Shown one piece after another: positions 48,201 through 63,200 of a DNA stretch of 64,000 bases (the stretch's first letter is position 1; each line of letters begins with the position of its first letter). Below the pieces are notes generated by a model. That model had not been told where the DNA came from and did no database searches. It saw only the letters and a list, made by a program, of their open reading frames with translations. The translations under genes and the position numbers were made by a program. The DNA is from Chaetorhynchus papuensis. Lineage: Eukaryota > Chordata > Aves > Passeriformes > Rhipiduridae. The DNA is taken from contig VWYX01000292.1 in assembly GCA_013396525.1 (NCBI GenBank), positions 340,000 through 403,999 of the forward strand, given 5' to 3'.

Positions 48201-51200
48201 GCTTCCCATGCTGGTATATGAAAATCTTTACACTATTGCTTAATGTAAATGAAACAAATTTACTTGCATGATGGGTTTCTTTAAAAAGCTAAGCATGTGA
48301 CCAACTCAATAATCCATTCATATTTTTTATTGATAGATTTCTATTACATATATTACTACCACAGTTCTGGCCTCTATCATGCTTTGAAGAATGATGACAC
48401 AGAGCAAAAAATCCCCTTCAAGCTGTTTTGAAACATTTGCTTTCGTATAACAGGTATGGAATTCCAAATATTTTTCATGTCAGTTTTTTTGATGGAGGCC
48501 TAAAGAAACCAGGTCATGTCTACTCTGTAGATGTGGCCAGTAATAATATTAAAAAAAAAATACAACCAGACATAAAATTACACTTTTAGGTTTTGCTTTG
48601 TATAGGAGATTAAAAAAACTATTTCCCAAGAAACTTCCTACCCTACCTACAGAAACAGAATAGAGTGGTTAACTTTAAATAGTCAAACTTCAGTTTTTAA
48701 ATCTCTAAATAGGAGTCAAAATATTTTGTCAATATTTGTTTCCCACTTACAGAAAAGTAAAAGCTTAGGGTATAAAATGCCTTGGACAGGACATGTAGAT
48801 GGTAACTGTTGAATCAGTGTCTGTTTTCTTCTCTAGTGGTACCAGGTTGTTGGACATTTTTTGACTGTGCTGGTCTGTAGCAGAAATAGTGCAGGTGAGG
48901 GAAAATGCCTGAGAAATATTGTTTGACTGAGGAAGAGGAAATGCCCCTCCAGGGATGTTCAGAAGAAACTCTATAAGGATGTAACCAAATCCCCAATAGT
49001 ATCCACCTAAACTGAGGCCAGAGAGGTTTCTTTCCCAGAAGGTATTGTGTTTGAGTAATTCCTTTAGTTCCCATGAGAGGGTAAAAGCTCTGCACTGGTC
49101 TCACTGGCTTTCAGTCTTTGGTCTCACAAACAAGGAATGAACTCTTATCAGAGTACTCTTATGAAAAAATAGATCTTCCGTGGCTGGGGCTTCTTTCATG
49201 TTCCTGGGAAAATGTTCCCCTTCTTTCTTCTGTCCAGCCTTTTGATATGGCTTGCTTTTCATCTGTGCATTACGTTATAGGAGAATATTTTAAATTTTCT
49301 TCTCATCAGTGCACAAATTTCAAGTTTTGTGGCTGGTTAGTTCAAAATTGGTGGTGTAATAATATACAAAAGGTTAGGAAACCTCAAATGATTTTCACTT
49401 GTGAATGACTGCTTACACGGTGTATCCTTTTTTTGCAAACTAAGCATCTCTAAGTTAGAGAGCTAGGTTGGATCCTAAGGAACCAAAATGCCCCTTGGGA
49501 CCTGTGGTCAAATGCCATATAGTTCAGTTATTGCCAAACTGATCCTATGGTAATTAAAATGATCAAGATCAGCCTTTGCAGTAAGAATGATAAATAACTG
49601 TACAGAACATACAGTACTATACAAAAAAAAAAAGTGTACAATACTGCATCTTAAAAATAAATCTAAAACACGGCAGTGACTCTGAAAATTATAGTTACTA
49701 ATGCAACAAGAATTATAATACATACAGTAAATATCCAAACTGTCTAACAGTGAGTGTATGTCTTTTTATTGAGTACCTTTTTTGCATAAAAAGTGTCCTC
49801 CTTATCCAACTCATCTATGAGCATCAGTGTTTTTACTTCATTACTGTTGCACTACAAAAGCTGTTAGCAGGAAACAGATGAGTATAGAAATAGATCAGCT
49901 GAAAAGAACTCTCATTGCATTTCAAGACAATATGTACAACTTATAAAGTGAAATTATTTTATTTATAGTTTTATTTATTTGCTTGCTTTACTAGAATCAT
50001 GCTTTATTCTTCTTTATTTCAAGGATGACCTGCAAGGAAAAAGCTAATTGATGTGACATAATTTTCAGCTCCTTTTTAATTTGTAGGGGAAAACCAAACA
50101 TTCTTGATAATAGAACTTCTGGGCTATTAGCTGTTTGTTCTGATATTCAGGTTCTTCCTGGCTGGAAGATGCATATCTTGATGAATGCTTTAAATTATGA
50201 CAATAATGAAACAAAACTTGAACAATTTCTAGGGTAAAGGACTTAGATGTTTCTGCCCAAATTAAGATATTCAGTTCTCACTGCTAAAAATGTCAGGAAG
50301 TAAGAACGATTCAATTAAAAAAAAAAAAAAAGAGGCATTTCATAATTTTATGAAACCTTCCTCAAAAACTAATTGAAATGTCATTCTGGGATGTCTTCTA
50401 AGATTCAGAGGTTAGTTTTTTTTTTAAATCAGTGAATCAGATGCAGGTCAATGCAAGACAGGGGATGTGGGCACAAATGAAAAAGTCCTTGTAGATCACT
50501 TGAAGGTCTAAATGTTTAGTTGTGAAAAAGAGATACATAACAAGTTCCTTCCAGTTCAGAAATAAAAACAAGAAAATAAAAATTAATTTATTAATATACA
50601 GTTATTACTTGTGATACATACTCTTCAGAAAATGATGTGTAATAATTTTAAACCTTTTGGGGATTGCTTCTGACTTCACATTCACAAGTACATCTGTCAA
50701 GAAAGCACAAATTGCCTCCATTCTTCCAAATCAGGGGTTTGATCCCGAGTGCAGAGGATATTTGTGTTGGCTCATTGACTTTGAGTGAGATTATTTGCAT
50801 ACATAAAAGTAATATGTTGTTTAATTATGCCAAATCGAGCACAAGCCAAAAGCATTCACAGAACAGAGCTTCAAAGGACTTGCTTCATCAAAGGAAGAAT
50901 ATATGAAGGAGAGTTTTTAGAATTTTTTGGTGTCAGGATTCATGTCACTGAGAAAAATGAGAAGATGTCAGTGTCCTTCATGCAAAGATAATGAAAAGAT
51001 TATTCCACTGTATATAGAGCATTGTTTGGCTGTATTATTAAAGACCTTGGCTTGCTTGAAAAATGATCTCTGATGTTTCATTTTCTTATGATCTATGCAC
51101 TGAATAGAAATCTCTTCATGGACTAGTACTTTTAATGAAGGTCCTGAATATATGGTAGCTGAATATATTAAAGAAGATTATCCTAATAATGGGGCATGGA

Positions 51201-53160
51201 AAAAGGAGCAAGAACTTTTAAAAACTTGAATTTGTACATGACCTCTTGGTGGGAAAAGCACTGTTAGGTAAGTGATCTGCCACCACTGCAATATACCAAA
51301 AGAAAATAAAAGAAGTAAAGCTTCAGTATTTCCTCAGCCCGGAAACTCATGTGATTAAATCCTCAAAGACTGAGCCTCTGTGACCTCACCTTTTTTTGGT
51401 GAAAAATGAGTCAGTTCTCTTTTCCGTAAGGTAGTTCCTCTGCACTGGGTAAAGTCAAGGATTTGAAGCCCGAGGGTGTTTACACCTATGTCACTAAACC
51501 CTAATTTGTCTGGAAGTGGTCTGGTAGGGCCAGAAACACAGAGGTTAACTATTTTCTGAAGGACATCTACAGAACTACTGGAGTAGCATTATCCCCATTA
51601 AAAAACCCCCAACAGACAAATGACAACCCCCTCCCAAAAAACCCTCAAAATCCAACACGAGCAAAAAAACCCCTCATAAACAAAAACCACACGAACCTGG
51701 TATAATAACATCCTAGCTGGATACTTTTCCAGAATTTTGTATTGGTGCAGAGTGACTCACAGTTTAGTTCTTCACACTTTGAAATACCATGGCTACCATG
51801 CAACATATGACCAAATTTATAGAGGAAAAACTTCTTTTTGCCAGATCTTTGTTGTATTTGAGAGGAAAGGAAATATTTCCTGTTTACAAGTGGAAATATT
51901 CTTACAGCTGGTTTTTCATGTTCATCAATTTGCCAACAGTTCTTTTTTCATCAGCTTGTCGGGTAAATTAATACTTTTCTTGCTTTCTGGCTTTCATGCA
52001 CTTGCAGCCCAGCAGTGCTGTGCAACTGATGGATTGCCAGGACTCTGACGAAATCATTCTTGGAGAAAGAAGTTTAAGCTCCCTTCCCTCAGCTGTTTCC
52101 ATCCTGCAAGAAAAGTCTTTAAAATCTAGGTTTGTGGTGGCTAAGAGAGCAACTTTGCTTTCCAAGGTCCATAAAATCATTATCCTGGAAAGCAGTTGTT
52201 AAAGAACAAAAATTGTGACGCAGTATTAAATTAATGCCCAGTTTTCCGTAATTTATTACAAATTAGGTGTAATTATATCCCTCCAGGCTTCACTTGTAAA
52301 GAAGATTAAATCTTATCGGACTGTTGGGCCAGGAACAGGTACAGCCAGGCTGAGATAAGTGAGAAAATTTTAAGAAATGGCTCTGTAATTTTCTTTCCAG
52401 TTTTGCAATTTCTTTTATACTTGATTTAATCCACTTATTTTAATTTCAAATTGATTGCTAAATCAGACACTTTCTGCAGAGCATAATATGGTAACAAACA
52501 AAGGAATCCTGTCTCTTTCTTAGAGCAGATGGAGCATAGCAGTCACTATTCTGTCCAGCCTTGATGAAAGGTAAATTGAGAGGGCACATGTTTCATTTCA
52601 TGCAGTAGCTGCACACACAGTCTGTAAAGTTAAACCTGAGACACTGAGCAATGTGCTAGGACAAGATTCTGCTCGGTGGAGCTCACCTCTAGGCCTCTAG
52701 CTGGGGGTGTGCATAACTCAGTCACTGTTTTTTGGGAATTTTCTTTAAGCTTATTAATCATTAAAAAGCATTTATCTTCCAAAGGAGTCTGTTTTTCAAG
52801 GATAGAATTTCTTTAACTCCATTTTGGATTCAGGTACCTGAGAAATTTGAGTAAGGAGAGGGGATGAACTCTGTGCTGAGCAAACAAGGGAGTTGTCTCC
52901 ATGGTGAAGAGCAGGCACTGCTAGCTAAAAGGCTGCTGAGATCAGTAGACAGCTGATGTTTTCAGCATTCCACAAAATGATTTGCACTCCAGAAAATAAT
53001 TTGGCTCTCTTTAATTTGTCTGAAGAAGTTAAGGAGCCTTATTATAATATGTTAAGTAATAAAAACCCATAGAATCTTTAAACAAACCTCTGCTTTTCCA
53101 AGGATCTCCATCTGTTTGCTTTTAAAATAAATTACTACTTTACCTTTCAGTGAACATCTT

Positions 53161-53191
53161 CAGGAGAAAAGCAATNCAGGAGAAAAGCAAT
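53161..53191. other. Single-N contig join between identical 15-mers
   Basis: CAGGAGAAAAGCAAT (53161-53175), one N (53176), and the same 15 bases again (53177-53191). As at 2666, this looks like an unmerged overlap between contigs, so the second copy is probably false. The minus-strand open frame across it (53147-53548) carries an X at the N and is not a gene. Confidence 0.8.
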
Positions 53192-55204
53192 TACATTCCA
53201 AAACTTTTTATAAAAATTCATACATACATTAAAAAAAAAAAAAAGTGCTAAGCTCCTTGAAACTTCACGCCTAAGTGCTGAATATGGACTAGCTGCTCCT
53301 GTCATCATGATATTCAATGAATTCTTCAAGAAATAGAAAACATGTCTTTCATGGTGGAGAAATATAGATAAAGACTCTGTAAGAGTCTCAGAATGCTTGC
53401 TGTCCTCAAAAGAACATGGGTATGAGTCAGTATACAGAACAAAGCTGGATCTAATGACAAGAAAAAGCTCTGTTTGGGTGCAATCTAATGACGTTTCATA
53501 GTGATGCCATTGCTTGGTACAGACACTGCACCATCTATTCAGCACCATCTAGCTGTTCTTTCATTCTTCTTACTTTTTTCTTTTCTTCATTTCTCTAGGA
53601 CTACATTGCACCTCACCATGGATCAGACTGCTAGATTGTGAACTTTGTTTTAGAGACTATGTGCCATTCTATATGTGCATGGTATTTAACACACTAGGAG
53701 TTAAGCCCACATACTTCCATGGAGAGCTGAAATTTTTCACGTGATTTCAGCCATACAAATATCTGATAAACTTGGCTTTGTTTTCAAGAACTAAAAATCA
53801 CTGTGCATAAACACGTGCAAGTGTTTCATGTACGTCTCACATGCTTCTGTTTGCACTGTGGTTTGGAAAGATTCTGACTGATCAGAAACAGTTTATGAGG
53901 GCAGGGTGTCCTCTGTATCTACTAAAGGTATACACACCTATAGACTCTTAACTTCTGAAATCATGTAAGATCAAGCTCTCTGAGTAACAGTTTGTACAGA
54001 GTATTTCTTCTAAATTTTATGTCAAATTTCACTTAAAATTCTCACAGCTGACCTTTAAATTTATGGAAATGCTAACGGACAGTTATTAGGACAGTGTGGG
54101 TGTTGCCATACTTATACTGATGACAAGATTGGCATTAAATCCCCATATGCAGGCATTACAGTCCTGAAACTGTTGATGTTAAATCTCCCAGCTGTCAGCA
54201 ACAGTGCTGTCTTACCAAAAAGAACACCTGGAATAATGGCTAGTACCTTGAAAGGGCACAGTGTGTGAATAATAATGAACCCACTTTAAAAAACTCTGCT
54301 GATCTTGTGACAAGTCATGCTGGAGGTTCTGATGTCCTCTAAACTGTTGTCTTGGTATGTGATCACTATTCATTTTCATCTGGCATGGCATGAGTAGTTA
54401 GTATATGGTATGTGTTTGCAAACACAGCACAGCACAGAAGAAGGAGGTGCAATCTCTACTTCACTGTCCAGTCTGCATGGCTCATTTATTTTCAGGGCAT
54501 TAAAATAGCAACTCTTAAAGTACATCACAAAGCCTGTTCTTTTGAGAAAAAGCCGGGGATAAGGGATAGCTGAAGTTGCTCTTGTTGTGGACTGGTAGTT
54601 TTTCAAGGGTTTTTTTGAGTCAGCCTATCCTGTGTTATCTGTTCTTGCTTTGCTGTTTTTAAGGTGGAAAAAGGGTAAAAGCTGTCAGAAGATGGTAGGT
54701 TATCACATGCTGGTCTCCTTGTCTTCCAAGTGGAAGTTAATGACTCTCAACCATATCATAGAGCAAACTGATGTTTTAATATTTCATTACTGGCCCAAAT
54801 TTCTTGAGACTTTGATTTTAAATGTTATTATAATGTTTAAAAATAATGTATTATTATTAATTTTCACGCATTATAAGAATTATTCTACTACATATATTCC
54901 TACTAAATTGAGATACTTAGACTTGATCCAGCTAGTTCTCAGCTGATGTATGTCAGAGAAAACAAATTACATGCTTCTGTGTTCAGCATAAAAATGGTTT
55001 AGGATTATAAGATAAGAATAAAAGTTTGAGAGCAACCTTTAGGGAGCTGCTGTGAAATAGGATCACTATTTTATCTATGTTCTCCTTTTTATTGGGGAAA
55101 TTATAAGATATTATTAAAAAAATCAATTACTGATAGACGAATGAAATGGTGCCACCTTAGAGCACTTCTCAATTTATTGGCTTGTTTTCTTCACAAATCT
55201 CTTC

Positions 55205-55244
55205 ATATATATATATATATATATATAAAATGTATATATATATA

Positions 55245-55275
<31 letters not shown>

Positions 55276-55290
55276 GTATGTATGTATATA
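55205..55290. repeat. Compound (TA)n/(TG)n/(TATG)n microsatellite
   Basis: Alternating AT dinucleotides, then a GT run, then AT again, then ATGT units. A 133-codon open frame on the minus strand runs through it (long IYIYI/HTHT stretch) and is an artefact of the repeat. Confidence 0.95.
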
Positions 55291-57237
55291 ACAAAATTAT
55301 TAACAAGTTGAAGGATTTGGGCTTTTTCTTAGTGTTTCCAGAAAAGTCTCCTGCTGAGAAAAAAAGCTTTGGTGCTTGTGCTTGTGTCCATCTGGGAGTG
55401 CAGACCTGAAGCAGGAAAATTGAAGTGGCTGGGAGCATGACTGGTGATGTAATCACAGTGAAGGGAAGGCTCTGGGCACCCCTGAATCTCATTGTCGCTG
55501 GAGCTGTGCCTTTATGTCTTAGTAGAGATCCCAGGGCAATGGAAAATGGTGGAGAGAGCCTGAGAGACATTGTTCTGATGGTCAGGAGTCCTGGGCTATT
55601 CCTGCTCCTCCTCTTTGTATTGCCTTCGGCTGAAATCCAGCCTTTCTCTCACCGTGGTCCCTGGGCACCCTGGTACTGTTTGCCTTCCCAGGCTGACAGC
55701 TGTGGTCTCCTGGGAAAGGGGCAGACCTATTAATAAAAAACACTTCACATGATTGGCTTTCCACATTAGGAAAAGAGATGTATATGTGGAATCTTTCTTG
55801 ATCGGATCCCAATGTCTCATTAATTTTGTTTCACTCCAAAGCATGGCCGGTATTTGCTTTGTGCTGATTATCAGGAAATGAGTTGAAATACAAGTCCTCA
55901 TGAGAGCAACAGTCATTATTTTAAGTGTATTTTTGTGTTTAATTTATAAACACCAGTGAAAATCAGGTAATGAAGTGATCAATTATTTTCAAATAAAAAT
56001 AATATCTTGTAAAAATGTCTAGTCAGTGAAATCAGAGCATTAGGGGTTCCTTTTGCCAATAAAACCAGAAGCCCAAAAAACTATGACAGTCTTACTGATG
56101 GTGAAAATACAGCACAACCACCCACCCCCATCTTCCTCTCTTTTAGTTACGCTTTTGATATTAAATTTGTAATTAGAGTCTTTGATTACCAAGGCAAAAA
56201 ATAGCCATAAACAACTCCTGGATTGAGTTATAATAATTTTATATAGATTTCTGAATGTTTTACTAAGGGCTTTTGTTCTTGTTTTATAAGCATTGGAATT
56301 TCTCTTGTTATTTGGGGGGAAAATGGCAGAGGAACAAACTACAAATAGAGTTTTAATATCTACATATATAAAACTTGTCACAATTGAACAAATACAGGAA
56401 CTGAAACGAGGTGTTGCATGTGGCAAATTGAAAGCTGATTAACCTACTATTAATGATGACCTCATGTGAGCAACACATGATCTTTCTAGGACTGATGTTA
56501 TTCAAATAATACAGGAAATACTTGCTATGAAATAGTGGTGTATATTTAAAAAAAAACAAACCTAAACAAGCAGAAAGTTTTTTCTGAATCTTTGTTGATC
56601 CACAGAATGAAACAGTTAGATAATTTCGTAGGAATCATGTAGTGCACTCACAGACGTTTTGGAGGAAGGAAAGATAAGAAAGAAAATGTGGAGGGTTTTC
56701 AGGTGAGGCCATGTGCATAGGCACATTCAATTGTGGCTGGGTGGAAAGCTGCCTTTTGAGTTTCTTCATTTGTGACAGTGACCACATAGAGCTGTGTTTA
56801 TCATTGTAAGGGTTCCATAGTTCAGATGCAGATATTTTAACAGTCTACTGTAGATATTACTGGATTTAGTGATGATTTTCAGATCACTATGCACGTAAAG
56901 TGAAACAAGAAAGCAAAGGACATTAAATACTATAATAAAACTTCTGGTAAAGTTTTTTGCAGAATAACAGACCATCCTCCACAAATTATTTTTTCCTGCA
57001 TTGTGGATATTCTCTTTTGTTTGTTACTGTAGGATGGTTTTCAAGACTCAAGCCCTTCTTGGAACTTTGTTTTGATGAAAGTGCATGCAAAGAATTCTCA
57101 GGTCTGTACGGAAGTGTTTACATTTACAAAGCTCCTGTGAGAGGTTTTTCTGACTTAACATTTTAGGCTTCAAGAAAATGAAGAAAAAACTGAAATATAG
57201 ACAAAAGGGAGTTCTGCATATTCCTCAGCAGAGAACT

Positions 57238-57266
57238 AGATTGCAATCTGGAGATTGCAATCTCCA
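57238..57266. repeat. Tandem perfect palindromes with ATTGCAAT core
   Basis: AGATTGCAATCT (57238-57249) is self-complementary. It is followed by an 18-bp perfect palindrome, TGGAGATTGCAATCTCCA (57249-57266), containing the same 12-mer. The TTGCAAT core resembles half of a C/EBP-type site; any regulatory role is conjecture. Confidence 0.75.
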
Positions 57267-60200
57267 TCAGTTTAAATGAAGTAAGGTACTTCTGCTTGTC
57301 TCAAATGTAATGTGATTTATCCACAGCTTTATCATTATTGTCCTGTTGGAGGGCAGATGCTGTGGTTCACAGAGTAAAAATGGACTCTTTGATGTTGCTT
57401 GCATTTCATCAATTAATATCAGTGAAAATGAGAGTTAAAAGCTTGTAATGTCATCAGAATGTCCCTGGGGAGCAACAATACCTCAAGCATGTTGGATCTG
57501 CAGCAGGTTCGAACATAGGGAAGTCAGGCAGCCCCATCCAATTCCACATGTTACGACTGGGTCCTCCTCATGTTCAGCCCCTGCTGTGGAGGGTAGCAGC
57601 CCATGGTGGAGATGGAAATGCACAGACCCCATCTAAAAGGGAGAGGAAAAAACCACAGAAATCATAAATACAAAGTAAGGTCCAAATATTAGGACACTGA
57701 TACTACTGATCCCAATGTATAGAGAAGTCCAGTAGGAATTCAGGATTTTGCACAATGCTGATGTGCTGGACACCTACCATCAGCAAATGTAGAGACAATA
57801 CATTGACCAGGTCTTCCACAACCAGCATCTTCAGCTGCTGCTCACCAAGCCTCATCTTTCCTGGGGCGTACAGTTATAGCTGAATCAAAGAAAAGGATAT
57901 GAGAATCATCAGGGAAGTGAAAACAACCACCACCATTTCTGCCAGAGACCTTGTGCTAGTATTTGAAAAAATATCTGTCTAGCACTGGTTCCAGCTGGGA
58001 CCAAAGACACCATATGTTTCCACTGGCAGTCACCTAGTGGGTCTTTGCTATCCGGACAATTGTCAGTCAGGTGAGGATGTGTCAGTCTTCATCGACTCTG
58101 AAACATGGTGATCCTCCTCCTTGCTTAATTGCCACCTTAGCTTTGTTTGTCCTTCATGCTGTTTCCTTTATCCTGTTCATGTTGTATTTTGCTATTTACT
58201 CCTTGAGATACTGACTTAAGTTCTGTCTTTTTCTCTTTTTAAAATGTTTTTTAATGTTTCATATATTGCCTGGCATTAGCTTTATTATATTCTGTCACAG
58301 CTCAGTAATTGTTTCTTAATAAAGCTAAGCCAAGGGTGAATAGCTGTGCTATAAAGGTCATAGTAGCTGAATCTCAGACTAGGCGTTACAGTGTCATGAC
58401 AATAGAATTATTAGTGTCATGTATTTTTTTATAAGTACCTCAGGTAAAGCATCCAAAAAACTCAGAAAATTTATAACAAGGCAGATTTCCATGGCGGTTT
58501 AGTCGTATGATACATCCATGGAAATGCACATGAAGTAATGCGTTAAAAACCCCCTGGATCTTAAAATGAACAGTGCACAAGCAAATATAGCAAAATTTAA
58601 TTAATGATTTAGAAGAAGAGATAAACCCTCTGTTCTGGGATTCCACTGTAGTTTTACATTGCTTTATTGATCTGTGCTTTTGGGAGGATTCAGCATTTCA
58701 CTGCTCAGGTGAAATATGGCATTGGTACTTGGAAACAGCATTTTTGAAAATTAGGATTTGAAATTTCAAACCATAAAAATCAACACTACAATTGGAAAAG
58801 CGGAGTTCAAATGAAATCTCAACTCCCTCTTTACACTTGATATGATCTCTTGGGCTTTAGGGTTTTAGAAATTGCACACTGAGTCCGATTGTAGCTAGAA
58901 TAATGAAACTGAGTTGCCATTAGTAATTTTTTTGCATGCTTGCATAATTAATTCTAGACTTGTTCACAAGGCAAATTATTATATTGACTCCCATACTGTG
59001 CTGTATTCCCTGTTGATTCTTGGTACAGAGTGCAAACTATAGCTTTCTGCTACACTAAACTCAGCCTCAATTGAGCTTAGAAGAAACTTCCTGGCAAAAT
59101 TTCTGCGTTTAGAAGAAAAGTTTTGGTTTAAATTTGTCATGGTTTTGTGTGGGATACAGAGTATGGCTACAGCAGGTAGCAGCTGTGTAATCAGGATAAA
59201 AAATAGCAGCAAAAAATCCTGTGCCAGCCAGGCAGGATTTAATGCTTTGGCTGGCAGATGTCACAGCCTCTAGTGTTCATAACACAAACAGGCTTGATCA
59301 GTGAGGACCTTCTGATATTTTAACACACAACATTCTCTTTTTGATGTTATTTAACCTAAAACAAGACAAACACAAGTTAAAAAACAAAACAAAACAAAAA
59401 TAAATTCATTCAAAAGAGATAATAAAATCTCTTCAAGGAAAATGAGCTGGTTTATTTGTGCAGTTTCACAGGGACTTTCTGTTCCTTGCACATCACAGTG
59501 CAAGTGCAGCACTGTCCTCACTGAGCCGTCCTGCTGCAGGGGTGTGTGGTGACGTGTCAGGTATCATAGAGACCTGTAAGTGCTTTGTGCTCCACAAGAA
59601 AAGCAGAATTTACATGGACTGTGGCTCTCTGCCTGTTAGCCACGAGAGCTGTGATTTCCAGAAGTAAGGAAAATAAGTGTTTCTCCTTCCCAGGATTTTG
59701 TACTATACTTAAGTTCAAGATATTTAACTGCTTTGGCTCATTCATGAGTACTGTATGCTTCCTGGAATTAACACACAGCTAATGTTGTGCAGTTATCAGA
59801 CTCAGTAAAAGCAATTAGCTACCTATAAGGCAACATCATTTTGTAAATTCAGTTTCAGCTAAAAGTTCAGTTTCACAAACACTGAAAAATCTATAGCCAA
59901 TACAATGTCGCTCATGTATTAGGCATGAGTTATACTGTATTTCTCTTTGTGTTTGGAGTTGGCTTAATTTCTGTGGCTGTGGGATAGCACTCAAGGATGC
60001 CAGTGAGAATGTAAATGTATCAAAATATGCCAAAAATCTTTCATGGTCATAGGATGTAAATCTAGATGGAATTGTTTTCATAGTTAATTACTGCAGTACT
60101 TAAAGTAAAAAAATTAGGATGTCTTAATTAGAGTAACAGTATAGTTTTGTTTTCTAATGAAAAGAAAAAGGGCCAGCAGAGAATAAAAAAAATTGAAACA

Positions 60201-63200
60201 ATAAACAAGGAAAGAAAATTATGTTGAAATGAAGCATTTTTGTGTTTCTTATTTATTTTGTCACTACTTAATAATGGTAACTCTAAGCTGCATCCATGTA
60301 CTTATTAATAATGCTGTACACATCCATTGCCCTGTATTAATTTACAAGGGAGAACTTACAGAATGGTCTAATGGAAGAATGATAAATTAAGAACTTATTC
60401 TTACAAGCCAACTGGATTGAATACAAGTGAATCTTTGAAACTTTATTTTACTAAATTTCCACTATAAAAAGGTGGTGTGCATGAGAAGCACATAATTTTA
60501 TTTCTCCACAGTAAACTCTACACAGAAGATATTAAGGCAATTCCTATCCCTCTCTCCCGTCAAGTTTGATGCTGTTCTTCTTCAGCTAATGTTTCTGAAG
60601 GGACTGGAAAGAAGCAGGTAGGATCTACTGAGTAGGAGTTTGTGTAGAGTAACTCTTGTTTCTCCAGCCGTGTGGAGGTTGCTGGTACTGTACAGTGATG
60701 TGTCTGACCAGTCAGCTGCCTTTGGACATTTATGGTCACTGTCCAGTGATGCATTCAAATAGCAATTTGGACTGCCAGCTGTTGAAGAACGTTTTAACAC
60801 CCACCACTCTGATATTGAGAGGAATAGGGAAAGTGTTTCAGCTTCACAATTAACAATTTCTCTTGCATGCATGTGTTCCTTTTTAATCTGATGTACTGGC
60901 TCTGAGATTTATCAGCTCCACTGCACACAGCAGCTGCTGACTTGGGCTGCAGACACAGAGTTTCCCTGAGTGGCTGTGCAAGGGTACATCAAGAAAACAG
61001 GAGAGGAAATTGAAATGGCGAGACTTTGGAGGTGGTTGATGAGTCTGGCTGATAACTCCCACTCTGGAGGGAACCATAGGGTGTACTTCTGCAGTAAGGG
61101 GAAAACAGGCAAGCAACTTGGAGAGACTAACAGCCTGTATTTTCCTGACATATTTTCGAATTATTAATATGCATTCTGAATGTCCATGTTGGCGACTGTT
61201 AAGCCATTTCAAGGACATGCAAAAAAACCCCTTCTGCTGTAACCACGGAAACATACCTGAAATTTAGGGCACACAGCTTCTGAGAGCAATCCAGTTGTCC
61301 TTTTGGCTACCTATCCACTGTGTGCATCGCAGCAAGGCTGCTTAGCAGGGATGAGCTCTGTAGGTGAGAGGCCTGTTTTGCAAACCCCTTGCTTCTCCAA
61401 ATGAACTTTGCAGGCTGTGGAGCTGAGGACCCATGAAGCATCAGGTTGTTGCTGGGAAACAGCTGCAACTTTCAGGGAGGAGGAGGAGACTTTCCTTCAG
61501 CCTTGTGGCCTGACCTCCCAGGTGGCAGGCAAGACCAGCCTCATGGGGCACCTGCCACCGAGAGCTCAGTTGCCACCCCTCTGAGGTCCTGCTTTGGTGG
61601 CTTCTCTGTCAGAAACTAGGATGACCATTTAATGTCTTCTCCCAAAAGATCTGAGTCCAAGATACACCTGTTTCCCCTACTCTAAGGTTCTGTGACAAGA
61701 ATTTTGAAACACGTAGAGGAGGAAAGAGTGTAAGGAAGGAGGTGCATGTGTGGGGGATGGGAGGCTTTGGGGCAGGGACTTTGGGTGGAGCAGGCTGGCT
61801 GTGTGCATTACCAATGCCAGTGCTACAAGGCAGCAGGGGCTGCTGTGCCCACGTGTCCTGAGTGGGGCAGTTCCTCATTTCTGCACTGCTGTCTGATGAA
61901 GTGGTCCCCCTCAACTAGCAATGTTTTCCTCACTTGCTGCTAATGTGAAAACCCACCTCACCCTCTGTGAAGGACGGGACCAAAAAGCAGACAAGTGAAT
62001 TTCTTTTTTAACAGGATTCTTCCCTTATCATGGTTTTATGCAGTAAGCTGTAATTCAATTGAATTCCAGTACCATTTTTTCAACTTGAAAGTCTTTTCAG
62101 ACTTTTTTCTTCTGCTAGAGGATTGGAAATAACTAGAATGAAGTCATCAACAGGAAACTTCTCAGCTTGATTTATGAAAAAAACATTTGGGGAAATCTAT
62201 TTTTATCATTCATTTAGAATGGGTAGGATTATTTTACAGCTTTGCATATAAAACACATTCATTTACTGGATAAATGTAGTGTCAAAGTATCATTAGAGAT
62301 GTAAGTGTGTAGCTGGAACTGAGCAGGTGTTTAACCATCTATTTTTAGCAAAATTTTTCTGATATAGGGAAAAGCACAAATTTTCACATATAAAATTGAA
62401 GTAGAAGTTTGTAGGTGAGTGTAGCTGAACTGTCAGTCTAAAAAACTATCTTAATATTACCTAAATATTAATGTAGAAAGACAAAACCTAGGAGAAAATT
62501 AGAACTTCTCTGAGGGATTTTTGCAGATCATGTCTTCTCTCATGGGACCAAATTAAAAAAAATAGTCCACCCACCACGATAATCTTAAAAAATATTATAT
62601 GGAGTAGATTAGATGATCTGCCATCAGCGCAGTGATCTGGCAAAAAATACATACCAGAATCCAGTCTTGTCACCAATGAGGTAGCAACATGTACTAACAA
62701 AAACAGAATTTTAAACTTAATATAAAGTCACATAACTAAGTAAGCATGATTTTCCCTTATAATAAGACTAGTAAGGGGAAAAGTGGATTTGGGGTGTCAT
62801 GTTGAATAGAAGGAAACTGACAGGGTCTGGCAGTTTTAGTCAAGAAGTAAGATGGAAAGAGAGCTCCAGTTGTGCCTGGTTTCATGTGCTCTCTCACAGA
62901 TCATTCTGGTACATCCTGTCACCTGAGGAAAAGCCCTACTGTTACTTATACAGGTCATAGCTATTATTTCCACTGTCTTAAGCCCTCCTGAAAGTGGGCT
63001 GCAAATATAAACCCTATTTTCAGCTTTTAATGTCAGAGAAATAGATTCAAGTAGAATGAAGTAGTAAATTTAAGTGATACAGATAAGCCACTATCTCTGG
63101 GATATCATCTCTTTCAGTATTGTGTATTACATCTCAGTAAAGGTGAAAACTACTTGCCTATGTATCTGCTCCCTTACTTTCCAGATAGGACTGATGTTGT

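Noticed and set aside
53147..53548. 133-codon minus-strand frame containing X
   Set aside because: It spans the single-N join at 53176 with a probable false 15-bp duplication and has no recognisable product.
55169..55570. 133-codon minus-strand frame with long IYIYI/HTHT runs
   Set aside because: It is created by the TA/TG microsatellite at 55205-55290.
57448..57636. GC-richer patch with a 62-codon frame resembling LTR wording (CCCATGGTGGAG)
   Set aside because: Only one short motif matches the LTR family and no borders are visible, which is too weak to call.
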